Notes: generated by a model not told the origin, from the sequence alone. DNA of 64,000 nucleotides from Anthopleura xanthogrammica (GCA_964019055.1 OZ025213.1:11273351-11337350); one strand, 5' to 3'. Shown: positions 45,068 through 57,699, counted from the first letter of the stretch. A program made the numbers and translations.

Positions 45068-48000
45068 TCATGTCTTGGTTCCCAATATATTTTTGAAGGA
45101 GAGCATCCCACTTGAGCTATTACTGCTATCGGAACTGTTTTCACCAAGAGAAACCAAGGGCTTATCTGTGTTGGATATTTGTTTTGTAAGGTCTTCAAAT
45201 TTCTTGACAAAATCAACACTGTTCTCATCCATGATTGCTTGGAGTGCCCTCTCTGCATGTGAAGTCTTTAGAGAATGGAAAGGTTCAGTTAATAATAACT
45301 CACTAATTTTAGACCATAATCAGAAGATTGTTTTCTTCCCAAAGTGGAGGGAGGGAGGGATGGGTCAACTAAAGGTACAGTTCCAAGGTGTAATGCTTTC
45401 TGCAGCTTAAGGCAAAAGTAGCCTCACCAGAGACCCAGCCTTCCCATCAGTAGATGCTTGACCCTATTGCTGTGCACATCAGTAGATGCTTGACCCTATT
45501 GCGACCCTATTGCTGTGCACAACAGACCCAATCCATGAGTCAAAATATTGTGAGCAAGGCTTGCTTAGCAGTAGTTGCAATAAAGATAATAGGCTAAATT
45601 GTGGTATAATCTAAAGAGACAAGTTGTAGCAGTTGCTTCTCACCTCCAACATTGATTTCGACCCAAACAAAGAATCTTGTGATGATGTATCTTTGCTAGA
45701 AGAAAACAAGACTGCACCAGGAGTTTCAAACCCAAACTTTGATTCTTTCTCAGGAGACGCTGATGTAAACAAAAATATATAATAAATAACACTATAACAA
45801 AACTACCTTGGGCATATGACACAACTAGCACGTTTTAGGCATTCCGTTTTTTTGCCAGAAAACTGGCGCGTGGTGGTGAAAGGGTTAAAATTATTTTGCT
45901 TGCAATTTATAGTAATATTTGGCCTGCATTTTGGCCATTGGCAGCTGGCTATTTTGAGCTTGTATTACAATAAATGATATGAGTAAGGTTAAAAATATAG
46001 GCTAGTCAACTAATAACATCTGATCTGGCCAAAATTGCCGAGGTTAACACCTCTAGATCTTAGGCCAGTCCTCTTGACTGGTCACATTGACACATGCTGA
46101 TCAGTCCAATGTGGCCAGTCGTTCATTGAGCAGCCATTATTTTAACCCTGGATATGGAGTCTTTGTGTTAGTGTACTTACCAAGGAAGCTGTTTAGTGAA
46201 ATATCTGTCACCTGCAAGAAATAACAAATATTCAAAGATTAATGTCAAATATAAGGAGCGAAGGAATCCAGATTTATATGCTTCTCTCTTTCAAAATGGT
46301 AGAATTCACCTTTAGTAGTATGTGGTTTTAACTTTCCTAAAAACAGTCAATTTCTCCTGTTTAGAGCAGTTTACTGATGACTGTGAAAAGCTTGGTGCCT
46401 TTTGCACCCTGCCACGACCATGATGGTTTTTAAAACTTTGATTAGCTGATTTTTTCTAGCAAAATGTAATTGGCCTGGCAGTGCTGTAACCTTTGCGTGA
46501 CAGTGCTGTGTTCATGTCGTGTTATTGGCATTTGATTGGATGGAGAGTTCATTCTCGTGCAATGTGATTGGTCTGGCCTGCAGCGCCTTGCTGTGTTACA
46601 ACTGCATTTGTGCCACAACCTTTTCACAGTTATACAAAACTACTCTATGATTTGCACCCCCTGCATTTATAATGTTTCAATCCAAAGTTATCTTACCTCT
46701 CCATTGAGCCATTGTGGAACAGCTGATGGTGAAGGCATCGGCGATAAATGTGGCGATGTGAAAAGATTCCCAGAGCCATTAGTATTGTAACCATCGGTGG
46801 AATTTTCAGGTCCTGCGTTGAAGAACAAGCTTGACGCTGCTGATGTAGTTGTAGTGACAGACATGATTGTCTCGTTACTTGATGAGCTAAGAATGTTGTG
46901 GAAAGATGGAGTAGAGAGGGAAAATGAAGAGGATTCAGGTATTGGTGAGTTTATACCTTGCGCATGCACATCAGATGGTCTTTCAGTGTTCCCAGTAGTA
47001 TCAGATGCAACTGATGTGACGGCACTACTTTGAGGGAATGGAAGCCCAATAATACTAGCAAGTAGCTCTGAACCAGAATCTTCATTCATTGATACTACTG
47101 GATCAAGTTGGATTGTACTTTGAGCAGTGCTGGTAGAGAATTCCATGACAGAGTCTAGCCCAGAGGTGCTATTGTTGGTATACTGCTGTAGTGAGTTTAC
47201 AAGCTGATCAACATCAGAATTTCTAACAAATTCACTCAATCTTGTAGAGAGTGTCTTTTGAGGAGCAAGGTGTGTGTCCTGTGAAGTGACTGCAATACTG
47301 CCGAGGAGATTATTAGTTACAGGCACAGACCCCTCATCCAATGTCTCATTTGTTACTCCAGGTTGCTGTACACCTGTCTCAAGTACAGTAGTGATGACAG
47401 ATTCTATGTTGGTAGAAGGTGATGATACAGGTGATGGTGAATGGGCCATGCTTGATGCAGGACTAGCAATTGGAGTTATTTGAGCTGTAAACACAACAAA
47501 TAATCATTACAGTTTACATTAGAATACACACGATACAAACAAGAGATAGATCAAGAAGGACTGATCTCAAAGGACATATTCCTAGAAAATATCCATACCC
47601 CTCACCCAAGGGAGGGATGGGTAGTGTCTGAGGAGGGTATATAGGGTAGACCCAGCAAATATCCATACCAACCCCCTAGAGGAGGAGGATGGGTATTTCC
47701 AAGGGATGGGGAAGGTCTGAGGAGGGTATAGTATACAAGTATACATTTCTACAAAAAAATTCATACGTCCCCCATATTTGGGGGGGGGGGGGGGGGGGGC
47801 AGGTATAGAGGAGGATGGAATTTCCAAGGGATGGGGAGAGTCTGGAAAGGGTACATTGTGTAATACCAGAAAACATCAGCTTCCTTGCCCTCTCACTGAG
47901 GGAATCTTCTAATACTGCCCATAGGAAAATTCCTGGGATGTCTAAATTAATCCTCTTCAGGGGTGTAGCCAGGGGAGGGTACAGGGGGCCAGGTCCCCCT

Positions 48001-51000
48001 CTACATCCAATTGGACGTTTTTTGTGCACTTGCTAGAAAAGAACTTATTGCCAATGACAGAGTATAAGTGTTACAATTTTTAACTTAAGAAGTCACAAAT
48101 AAGTTTTTAAGTTCAGTAGTCACATAATGAGTTCATGTGACTTACTGATTTTTGTTTTGCTCCCCCCCCCTCCCCCCAAGGCAAAATTCTGGCGATACAC
48201 CTGCTCTTCCCTTTTGAAGACATATTACAAGTATATGTACAGTTACAACTAGCTATGTTAATAATCGTGTAGTCTTTCTTTGCTCTTTCATACCTGGTTT
48301 TGGTGATGACGCATTTCCTGTGATTCTAGAGCTACCATCACCAACAGGAACCCCACCAGACATTGGTGAAGCAACAGAACTGATTGACTCTGCTGGTTGT
48401 GGTATAAATGACACAGCAACTGCACCTCTCGGCAAAGCATTAGCTGGCCTTGGCAACAGAGTTCTTTGAATCACGTTCTGTGGTTGATTAACAGGTAACT
48501 GATTTTTCCTTGTTCTTTTCCGAATATTTACAAAGCTGGTCGTTGGGTTTGAGTTAATAACAGTGGTTACAGTAGATACCCCTGTGTGATATACTCCTTG
48601 ACGTAAAGCAGGGGGAGCAATTGATGGCAATATAAATGGAAGCTTGTTTGCCATTTTTGAAGCCTTCCTCATAATTCTTGTTGCATTAGGCCTTGGTGCA
48701 GGCATTTCATTCTGAGATTCTCGATTTTTGAAACTATGAAACTCATTTTTAGCCACTTCCACAAGTTTTTTCAAGGAATTATGACTATGTTTGGTTGCCA
48801 AAACCTCTCCTTCTTGGAAGGAATACTCAAACTTCAACTTTGTAGGTCTCTGCAACTTGCGGTAAATATCGCCAATAGTGATGTTGCCACAACTTTCGGG
48901 GGTCCATTGTTTAGGGTTTGCCGAGTCTTCTGTTGAACCAGCAACAGAAGTACTTGTACTTTCCTTTGCAAGACTTTGCGTTGAACTCAATTCTGAAACT
49001 TTTGACTCTTGAATTTTTGAAGATTCAGGATTTTCATCACCCTTATCTTCATTTAATGTTTTATTTAGAGCATCAGCTTCGTTTTCAACATTCATGGTAT
49101 CATTACTTGTAGTGTCTTCTGCAATCTCATTATCACAAGACACATTGTTTGTTTCTTCTTCTAATGCGAAGAAGCCCACAGGTATTGTAATACAAATTGA
49201 CAGAACATCATTTGTCTTGGAAGTAGGTGACTTCACTGGCCATTTCTTCATAAGAAATTCCAGAATAATATGAAGAGGTTTCTTAGACGACACTGTTGTC
49301 CTTAGCCGAGGGTTTTTAGCAATTCTTTGAACAGCTAGCCAAGTAGCATTATCACTTGGTAAGAATTCCAAATTAATCTTTGAAGGAATAGGAGGTGGAG
49401 TAGATTCAAAGGTGTCAGATGAAATAATTTTTTTCAGTGCACGGCACGTTGGAGGTGTGATTCTTTTTGTACGTCCCTTATGTCGTATGTATGTCTTTCC
49501 ATCTGCTAGTAATTCATAGAGCTTTTTGCCATCTTTGTCTCCAAGTCCAACACCCTTCTTTCTCAACTCTCCATAGCATGTCAAGCCACCAAGCTCAAGC
49601 ACTGTTCTTCTGTGTGGATCAGTTTCTGCATTTGGCTGCTTGTCTTTGGGAATATACTTGGAGATTTTATTCAAGGTTCTATAATAAAAATGCCGTACTT
49701 GATCCTTATTTTTAATGAGGTTGACAGGATCACCTCGTCGCTTGTGTCTTGCTAACAAATGAGCTTGGATTTTATCGAAGTCTTTTCCATGTTCATGAAG
49801 TGCTTCAAAGAAGGCATTCTTGTCCTCAAGACCCCATGATTCCCACTGTCGCTTAACTTTTTTCCCTTTCTGTTGCTGTGGTGTCCTATAAAGGGGCTGA
49901 CCATCTAGGAGATATCAACAATTATTAATCAGCATTAATTTATTTATGTGATAAATTGTGCTTTCTACCTAAGCCAGAGCTTGAAACAATGACTGGTCAC
50001 TCACCGGTCATGACGACTGGCCAAATTAGTTTTAGTTTGGTCATAACCCTGTTTCTGGATCAACGTTACTGTTCAAAATGACTGGCAAGGCAAAGAGTTG
50101 ACCAGACAAGTTCCAATTCTTGCTGGACATTGTCCAATGACCAGCTGTTATTTCAAGCCCAGTAAGGATAACTTATTAGAGTGGATGACTGAGAGAAGGC
50201 ATAGCACTGTCATGGTACATTCGAATTGACAACATCTTTTGCACCAATCAGAGTGCAAGATCACATCATCAAATCAGAATGCTTCGTCACAACCACCCAG
50301 TCATAACCCAGCACATCTCTACACAAATTTTAAATGTTCATATCAAATCTGCTCTATTGTACATAAAGCTATTGGTGTGAACATAAGGTTCTCCCATTTC
50401 AGACTGTGTGTAATTCCCTTGAGTATTTTTCTTTGTTGGGTATTTTTCTTTCTATTACTTGAGATGACACAATGTTCTGAATGTCAGTGGAACCACTAAT
50501 CTTATTTCCAGTGGAACGACACCTGCTCTGAAATAGGAAAGCATTATGCCCAGACTGTATACCATCTATTTGTAACTGAATACCATATTACCACCTCCAT
50601 CAAATTTGGAAAAATGGGGGAAAATATTGAAATTGGAATAAAGCGAAATTAAGTCATTGCAGAAATTAAAGGGAAGGGAAAAATATTAAGTGATGTTTTT
50701 GGTATCTATAGAAGAAGTCAGCATATACAATGGGAGTCTCTAGAATTGCTAACTATTTAGATATTTCTAAATTTGAAAATAGGAATTAAAAATGTAAACA
50801 AAACTTGTCCACAGTTCCCAGACTTCATATATTTTAGTTTTTATTCCAAAATATTCTCTACAAAAGAGAAATACAGCTTTATCAGTTAAAATACATACTA
50901 AAAATCATAGTTTTATCTCATTTTTATACTAAGTTTTTAGTCTTATAGTGAGAAGTAGGTATCGCTGTTAGTCTGGTACAAGTCAAGTTCTTACAAGAAA

Positions 51001-51366
51001 TTATAAGATGGCTGCCAGCAAAACGTCGCAAATAAGGTTGAAAAAATAGCAAAAATAGCTTTAATACCTTGATTTAAGGATGACTGAGATGGGGAATTCG
51101 ATTTTTTCTGTCTTTTTTGAGGTCTTGAGCTGCTTCTTTTAGAAACGCGAATGTTTGTAGTGGATATTTCAGAGCGTTGTGGTGAAGGTTCTTTTGTTTC
51201 CGCGTGTTGTTCATGTTGTCCGTTGACTTTCGCATGTTTCTGGGATCTTGTTTCGTGGATTACTTGCGGTTCCTTGCTCAGAATATCGTCTGATGAATCA
51301 AAAACACTTTGGTCTTTTCTTTCTGAGGTATCATGGGTTGATACTACGCTGGAATTCACTGTCATC
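45068..51366 (-). CDS. CRAMP1: Cramped-like chromatin regulator (SANT-domain protein)
   Basis: Six coding exons: 51068-51365, 48294-49904, 46697-47484, 46181-46211, 45644-45759, 45068-45265, giving about 1013 aa. A splice acceptor (TTTTTGCAG) sits one base before the ATG, so there is an upstream non-coding exon. The SANT/Myb-like domain starts in exon 2 (RQWESWGLEDKNAFFEAL, about residues 118-190) and continues into VRHFYYRTLNKISKYI, both characteristic of Cramped/CRAMP1. The middle is S/T-rich and probably disordered. Short conserved tail blocks follow: VTDISLNSFLG and ALQAIMDENSVDFVKKFEDL. The family acts in the nucleus and is linked to Polycomb-type regulation and histone H1 gene expression. 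It is shorter than the human protein (about 1270 aa), mainly in the low-complexity part. Confidence 0.92.
45455..45530. repeat. Short tandem duplication in a CRAMP1 intron
   Basis: CAGTAGATGCTTGACCCTAT is repeated about 40 bp apart, and GACCCTATTGCTGTGCAC occurs again directly after. It is a small, recent slippage-type duplication with no coding effect. Confidence 0.7.
47580..47835. repeat. G-rich tandem repeat and poly-G tract in a CRAMP1 intron
   Basis: Three degenerate copies of a unit containing AGGAGGATGGGTATTTCCAA and GGGATGGGGAAGGTCTGAGG. 47780-47799 is a run of about 20 G. Quadruplex formation is possible; the assembly may be inexact here. Confidence 0.8.
50371..50570. mobile_element. 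MITE family M2 copy (diverged)
   Basis: GAACATAAGGTTCTCCCATT TCAGAC and the inverted CTGCTCTGAAATAGGAAAGC ATTATGCCCAGA. The centre is altered. It lies in the first coding intron of CRAMP1. Confidence 0.6.
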
Positions 51367-53697
51367 CTGCAAAAATAAAACGAGACACATCAACAATGGC
51401 CGAACTGAAGAACACAAGATGTAAACTTGATTTATCACATTCGTTTCGATCGTTGCTCGTTTTTTCTTAACCAAAGACCTCAAAACCTAGCTCTTTCGCA
51501 AGCTTATACTAAAGACAATATAATTAAGTCTTCATACTGTGCTTTGCTATCTCCTATGCTGTAGAAAACCGTTTTTTAAGTAGGATTTTGTGGTTCTATC
51601 TCAGCAAGAGAAGGAAGACCAAGCGACGTGAAGACGTTTGAAATCCATTCGTACAACGCACTGCAAAATATCAAACTACCTTTTTCTGGAGCCATAATTT
51701 CGACATCTGGTTTTCATGAGTTTTTCTGAGAGTTTCGCCGAAGTTGAGATCTGAAGAAGGCCACATTACAATCGAAAAGTTGAAGAGTATAGATCGCTTC
51801 TAAGCGAGTAGGTCGACAGAGTGGCAAATATAGATTGGAAAGGATTTAAAAGGAGGGGCCAGTATGGGGAACATGAAGAATACCTTGAGAAAAATCTTGA
51901 ACATCAAGTCCCCTTAAACACTCAAAACCTTACTTTAGCGAATAGAAATACAACGTTTTAGCTATAATATTGTTCAAAAACAACTAAGTTTGGGCAACTT
52001 CATGAAATGTATGGTTTTTGATTGGTATACACTACACCCCTCACGAGAAGGGGCATAGCTTATGGAAGAATTTTTTATATATTTTGTTTAGCATTCTTTA
52101 AAACTTCTAAGACAGTAATAAAATATATAGAAATACTTCCTTTTGCTGTATTCGATAAGCCTAACATGATAGATTCATAAACTATTGGGATCTTAGTACA
52201 ATCTTAACCACAGCTGAGATATGGAGCTGATGGGGTACCCAAACTATTCCATATATTCAACTGTATTCAACTTTTATGGTGATAAAAACAACTCTGTGAG
52301 CCAAAAAATGACAACTTAAGGAACTAATGAACTTGTTATTCAATAACTGAACCAGCTAGTGTTTTGTAAGATGGAAAGTGATTTTTGATGTTTTCAAACT
52401 TCGAGTTTGGTATGGACTGGACAATATATGCAAAGAGCTAGAGATGGTTCTTGTGACAGCCCGGTTTAGAGATGCTTTACTTTCAAAACCTTTAAAATTT
52501 AGGGTTAAAAATTACCTCTTGGAATTACGAAAACATTCAGTTAAGGACTAGATAAGTAAGAATCTGAGGTAACAAGTAAATAAGCAGTGAAGAAGGTTAA
52601 ATATAATCATAAGTTGTAGCATATTCGTAGCTGTAGTAAGCTTACTCACATTTCAGTTGAGACTCCCTCTGATCTGCGTTGAAGTTATAAATAAAACTTC
52701 AAAATAAAGATCAACACCATGAAACACAACTGAACGGCATCCAGGAATAATGGAGATTTATTCCTCCATCGATAGAAGGAAATCAGAACTCACATGTAAA
52801 CAAAACATTACGATGTTCTGGTTAGAGAATTTTGGTTTTGGCGCGAGCCTCTGATCGATTTGTTCGCGGGTAAAATAATTAATACAATAGGATCACGTGA
52901 TACCAATACACCATAGGATTCATGGGTAAGACACAGGGCACCCAACGAATAAAAAAATTAAAATGGTAAAAAAACCAGATCGGGATGGAACTTTGCTATA
53001 TTTTTTCATTCCAAAATTTGGGGGGGGGGGGGGGGGGGTTGGGGGGGGGGGGGGGTTGGGGGGGCATCAAAAAATGGGGGTAATAATTTTATATTCATAT
53101 TATTATAATAAATAAAAATAATAATATATCTTTATTGTTAAAAATAAGTCTTTTTTTCCAATCAGGCTAGCCCTTATAAAAATATTGATTGAACACAATT
53201 TTTGTTCGACCGTACTGGCCTATACATTTTTTTAAATATCGAGTCCATTTCTAGTAATTTTGAAAGGAATTTTCTGTAGTTTTTTCTTATTCAGCGTTTT
53301 TTTGTCTAGTTAATTAATCCACATCAAAACGAGTCTAATGCTGACCGTTTACCCTAACCGGCACTCTTCAGCGACGTTATCAGTTTACTTCACTCAGTTT
53401 ACTTGTAAAATGAACATTTTGAAGCATCATTTTGATTTTACTCGTTTTTAAACATTTTTAGTGAGTTTTAGTTAAATACCAGGTGAAGGGTCGACCTAAA
53501 ATTTCTGGACGACTCGTGATGATAAAGTGAAACCAGGGCACTTATCACGTCTTCAAAACTGGAAATTAATGGTTTTCTGACAGTTTAAGTGTGTAAAAAC
53601 AAACCCACTCAACCATATCATGACCTTACGCAGAGGTTGCGGCGCGTGGGCTTGGCGCGAACATAAGTCTGTTAACAAGACGGGCAAGGCAGCGACA
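51367..53697. other. CRAMP1 upstream region and divergent gap to the amylase gene
   Basis: Contains the CRAMP1 5' UTR intron and an unplaced non-coding first exon. 53020-53064 is two poly-G runs split by TT. TTTTGGCGCGAG at about 52836-52847 resembles an E2F site. The amylase gene starts on the other strand, so its promoter lies in the last few hundred bases. No other coding sequence was found. Confidence 0.4.
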
Positions 53698-55569
53698 ATG
53701 TTTTCGTTTCCTAGCAAATTGATTTCTTCGTTTATTTGGATTAGTGCTTTGGGTATTATCTTGTTGAGTTCTGCTAAGACTACAGAGGAATGGAAAACAA
53801 GGATTATCTATCAAATATTGACCGACCGTTTTGCTCCATCTGGATCGAGTTTACCTTCGAAAAAATGTACCGACATGCGAGGCTGGTGTGGTGGCACCTT
53901 CAAAGGGATTCAAAATCATCTTGACTACATCACAGAGCTCGGCGCTAATGCTATCTGGATCTCCCCAATTGTGTTGAATACTGCTAAAGGCTTTCATGGA
54001 TACTGGGCGAAGAACATTTACGAAATCGAACCTCATTTTGGAACAAAGGAGGAGTTGAAATCTTTGGTGAAAGCGTGCCATGAGCGTGACGTCTGGGTGA
54101 TGGTTGACGTTGTTGCAAACCACATGGGGTACCCTCCTATGACTGACTGGACCACACCCTGGAACTCAACATTGTTTGACAGATTTTACGAAAACTTTAA
54201 ACCATTTAACCGATCGGAATACTACCATCCTAATCATCCTTGGATCAAATGGCCAGAGGAGTGTCATGATATGAAGAAACTGCAAGAATACTGGCTAGCT
54301 AATCTTCCTGATTTGAATCAAAGTCACCCTTACGTAGAAAAGACACTTCTTCACTGGATTCAGTACCTCATAAACGAGTATGACTTCGATGGATGCAGGG
54401 TTGACACAGTCGTTCAAGTGCCAAAGCCCTTTTGGACCAAGTTTCAGAAAGCAGGAAAAGTATTCATGCTTGGGGAAGCGAACATTGGTCCTCCACCTTG
54501 TGGGACTTTAAATTTCACCGCTAGTTTTCAAGGCCCATTGCATTCAGTCCTTGATTTTCCTCTGTTTTGGACAAATCGGTACATTTTCCAGGAAAACAAG
54601 CAAAACTTTTCGTCCTTAAGCAAGTACTTAAAAGATTCTGCAAAAGCATTTTTGGACAGGTAAAATACAGTGTTTAGTCTATAACAACTGTTTGACATAC
54701 TCTGTCATAATCCTGTAGGAGTGTAATGACTGTAATGGGAACTGGGATTTGCTTCTATTATTTTTGCTGCTATGGAAACGGCATCTAGCTCACATGAAAT
54801 GGGATGCAAATAGGATTGCCAGCATTTGGGATTTTCCAAAACATTTTTTGTTCTTTTCATTCCTTAGTGCTGTTTTTAGTGTCCATAACTGAGAGGCTAT
54901 CAACACTTATTTCCTAATTCAGTTCCCTTTGCTTTCCTTCTTATCTCAGTGTCTTATTTCACTTTCAGATCAGTTCTTGGAGTATTCATTGATAACCATG
55001 ATCATGCAAGATTCCTCTCCATGAATCCAAGCTATGTTGCCTTGAGAAACAACCTGGTATACTTGTTCATGTCTCATGGTATTCCACTCCTTTACTATGG
55101 GACAGAGCAGGGCTTTAATGGTGGTAATGATCCCAACAACAGAGAATCATTGTGGCCATACATGAACACAAGCCATGTCTTGTACACATTTATTAAACAC
55201 CTCATCAAAGTTCGCAAGGACCAAGGAAATGATTGGCTTAAGACCGATCAGATTGAAAGACATGTCGACCCCAATGTGTACTCCTTTTCTAGAGGAAAGG
55301 TCCTCATCATAATCACAACTGCCAATACTACCACTACTGTTACAATACAGTCCCATCCCTTCAAATCTGGCCAACACTTGAAAAACTTGCTCAATCAGAA
55401 ACAAACCTTCAAGGTATCATCCAATGGGGTGTTGGTTGCTAGGCTACAGGATGGTGAGCCCCTTGTATTGGCTGAAACTGAAAGTAGTGTTGCTAAGGCA
55501 CCTCCAGTGATGTTCTCTTTGCAGATTCACTCTGCTTTGCTTGTGGTTTCTGTAAGATTCTTGCTGTGA
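53698..55569 (+). CDS. Secreted alpha-amylase, GH13, fungal (Taka-amylase) type
   Basis: Two exons, 53698-54659 and 54969-55569 (phase 2), giving about 520 aa. The start at 53698 gives a good signal peptide (MFSFPSKLISSFIWISALGI); an in-frame ATG at 53620 would add 26 residues that hide it. All GH13 signature regions are present: DVVANHMG (region I), GCRVDTVVQV with the nucleophile Asp (II), GEANIG with the acid/base Glu (III), FIDNHDHARF with the third Asp (IV). WCGGTFKGIQNHLDYI, HGYWAKNIY and GGNDPNNRE closely resemble Taka-amylase motifs rather than the animal pancreatic type. It should hydrolyse alpha-1,4-glucan, secreted or surface bound; a short hydrophobic C-terminus (ALLVVSVRFLL) might be a GPI signal. 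AATAAA lies 7 bp past the stop. Confidence 0.92.
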
Positions 55570-55912
55570 GTTTAAAATAAACATGTATGCAGAGTGCTAA
55601 GTGGAATAGACCAGCTGTTTAAATAAACATCAGATGATCTTTTATATGGCTTGTCTGATTTAGGGAGAAGATATCTCTTGATGTAGTTAGTGCATCATGA
55701 CAAAAGAAACTGCAGGTGGTGAAAAATACTGTGGCATTTAACTTAGGAAAAAGTTCCTAGATTGCAAACTATGAACTAAACATTCGCCTTACTTGGTGGA
55801 ATTGTTTAATAAAAAACACCATAGTTTTTGAATTTCCTGCTAGGTAGACAACTAATAGTCTAGAAACGAATCCTATACTGAAGTTGAAACAAAGTAATAA
55901 AGAACATGTTAA

Positions 55913-56443
55913 AGGGGCACTTGGATGAAAATCAATGAAAATTGGAAATGACTTTAAACTTGATTGGTCTGATTGGTCCTTATATTCGTAAAACGCAAAT
56001 CGCGCGCGCTTATAGTCTTTAAATAATTTGAATCGTTGTAAGACATACTTTTCGCCCTGATGATGCACTAGAAGTGCGAAAGCTCGGTATTATATTAAAA
56101 AATAGTGGAAGAAACAAATGTAAACAATATGGTTATTCCCACTTACAATAACATTTTAGACAGACTTTAAACTTGGTTACACCTATCTATATTGCCCCAA
56201 TAGTGCTGGTTAAAATCATCAATTTTTTCAGCATCTAAATTGTGAGTAAATGACATCATACATTCAACGTACGTTAACCCTATTGTTCTTTTAGCTTTTA
56301 AACCAAAATTTCTCAACTGCAAGTGGCACCCAGGCTAAAATGTTCGCCAATCTGATTTTCATAATCATAATTAAGTCATATTATCTTCAAATTTGAATTA
56401 TTCAGACTTTCAAAAATTGGGGCATTTTCATCCAAGTGCCCCT
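55913..56443. mobile_element. piggyBac-type non-autonomous element, 531 bp
   Basis: Perfect 20-bp inverted ends AGGGGCACTTGGATGAAAAT and ATTTTCATCCAAGTGCCCCT, flanked on both sides by TTAA, the piggyBac target site. The interior has no transposase. The end matches and intact TTAA suggest a recent insertion, about 340 bp 3' of the amylase stop. Confidence 0.9.
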
Positions 56444-56834
56444 TTAAATTATTCCTTGGCCTGCCTTCACCCTCTCCGTCTTGCCAAAGCAAACCATCAA
56501 TGACTCAACCTATTATTTTTAATAAAAACACTACATCTTAAATAGTAAATGAATAATCCTCAAATATTTACAAACACAGAGTAAACTTTCCTTGTCATCT
56601 ATTTTCAGTATCAGCTGTCCTCCTATGCCTGATAGTTATTAAAAAACATTAAGGAAAATAAGTTCTAGGTATTGCTCCAACAGTGTATCAGATTTGGTAC
56701 CCTTTTGTAACTTTCATAACAAATTTTCTTTATCCTATAAGTACTTGCAATTTAAGATTTTTGCAAACGTTTCAACTAGTACCACTACCAAAATATCTTA
56801 CAAACATTCTTTTCTTTAGTTAATAAACAGCAAT

Positions 56835-57018
56835 AGGCCTAATTCATCTTTCAAACCATACGTCATTCTCTAGTGAATAAGATTCTTTGTTTGAGTTATA
56901 TCCATATTCATGTGTCTTGTCATACACAACCATTTATAAAAACAATGATCAATGCTCTAGGGAATGCATTACACATGGTCTGAAATTGGAAAACATTATA
57001 CAACAATGGATAAGGTCT
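56835..57018. mobile_element. MITE family M2 copy
   Basis: TTTCAAACCATACGTCATTC on the left, GGTCTGAAATTGGAAAACAT on the right, ending GGATAAGGTCTA; the inner piece is TATCCATATTCATGTGTCTT. Confidence 0.7.
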
Positions 57019-57089
57019 ACTGCCTTACTGTAATAAATTGAAAATTAAAAGTGTAAATCCTATTTTTTCAGGAGATTTTTCAGCTTCTC

Positions 57090-57128
<39 letters not shown>

Positions 57129-57135
57129 GGGTACT

Positions 57136-57275
57136 TTATTACACATTTAGGGTCGATATCTGTGAAATAAAGCCGTGAAGACAGTGAAGTGATACGATAT
57201 CACTTCACGGCAAACTGTCCAATAAAATCTCGCAATATATAATAATATATAATCGACCCTAAATGTGTAATAAAC
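57136..57275. repeat. Palindromic element 1 of 3
   Basis: TTTATTACACATTTAGGGTC on the left and GACCCTAAATGTGTAATAAA on the right are perfect inverted repeats. The centre contains a second hairpin, CCGTGAAG..GTGAAGTGATACGATATCACTTCACGG (only key parts shown). Confidence 0.85.
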
Positions 57276-57277
57276 AA

Positions 57278-57388
57278 ATTATCACATGTTAAGAGCCTGA
57301 TATCATCTTTATTCACTTGTTTTCCATATCATATGATACAGGAAACTTGGGAATAAAAACGATATCAGGCTCTTAACATGTGATAATC
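57278..57388. repeat. Palindromic element 2 of 3
   Basis: ATCACATGTTAAGAGCCTGA and TATCA continue into CTTTATTC; the right end mirrors it with TGATATCAGGCTCTTAACAT GTGAT. Arms about 30 bp. It directly abuts element 1. Confidence 0.85.
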
Positions 57389-57492
57389 TCTATATACTGA
57401 AAACTTAATCCTAATAATCGACACTGAAAAACTTAATTGGCCACTTAGGAAATGAGCAAGGGACTGGGCAGGTTTTGAATTTTAGTAAGATT

Positions 57493-57699
57493 AGTAAGTG
57501 TGGCAAATTTGAACATGATTGAATGAAAAGAACCAGAATTATTGGTTTTCAAAAGTGTCAAAAATTTACAAAGAATGTATGGTTACAGGGGACGCTTGTC
57601 CCCTGTAACCATACATTCTTTGTAAATTTTCAACACTTTTGAATGCTTGTAACTCTGCTTCTATTCATTCAATCATGTTCAAATTTGCCACACTTACTT
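57493..57699. repeat. Palindromic element 3 of 3, about 100-bp arms
   Basis: The centre GGGGACGCTTGTCCCC (about 57588-57603) is flanked by TGTATGGTTACA against TGTAACCATACA and TTACAAAGAA arms; the outer ends are AGTAAGTGTGGCAAATTTGA and TCAAATTTGCCACACTTACT. Near-perfect over most of its length. Confidence 0.9.

Noticed and set aside
55769..56068. 99-codon minus-strand frame
   Set aside because: It straddles the left end of the piggyBac-type MITE, so it cannot be one conserved gene.
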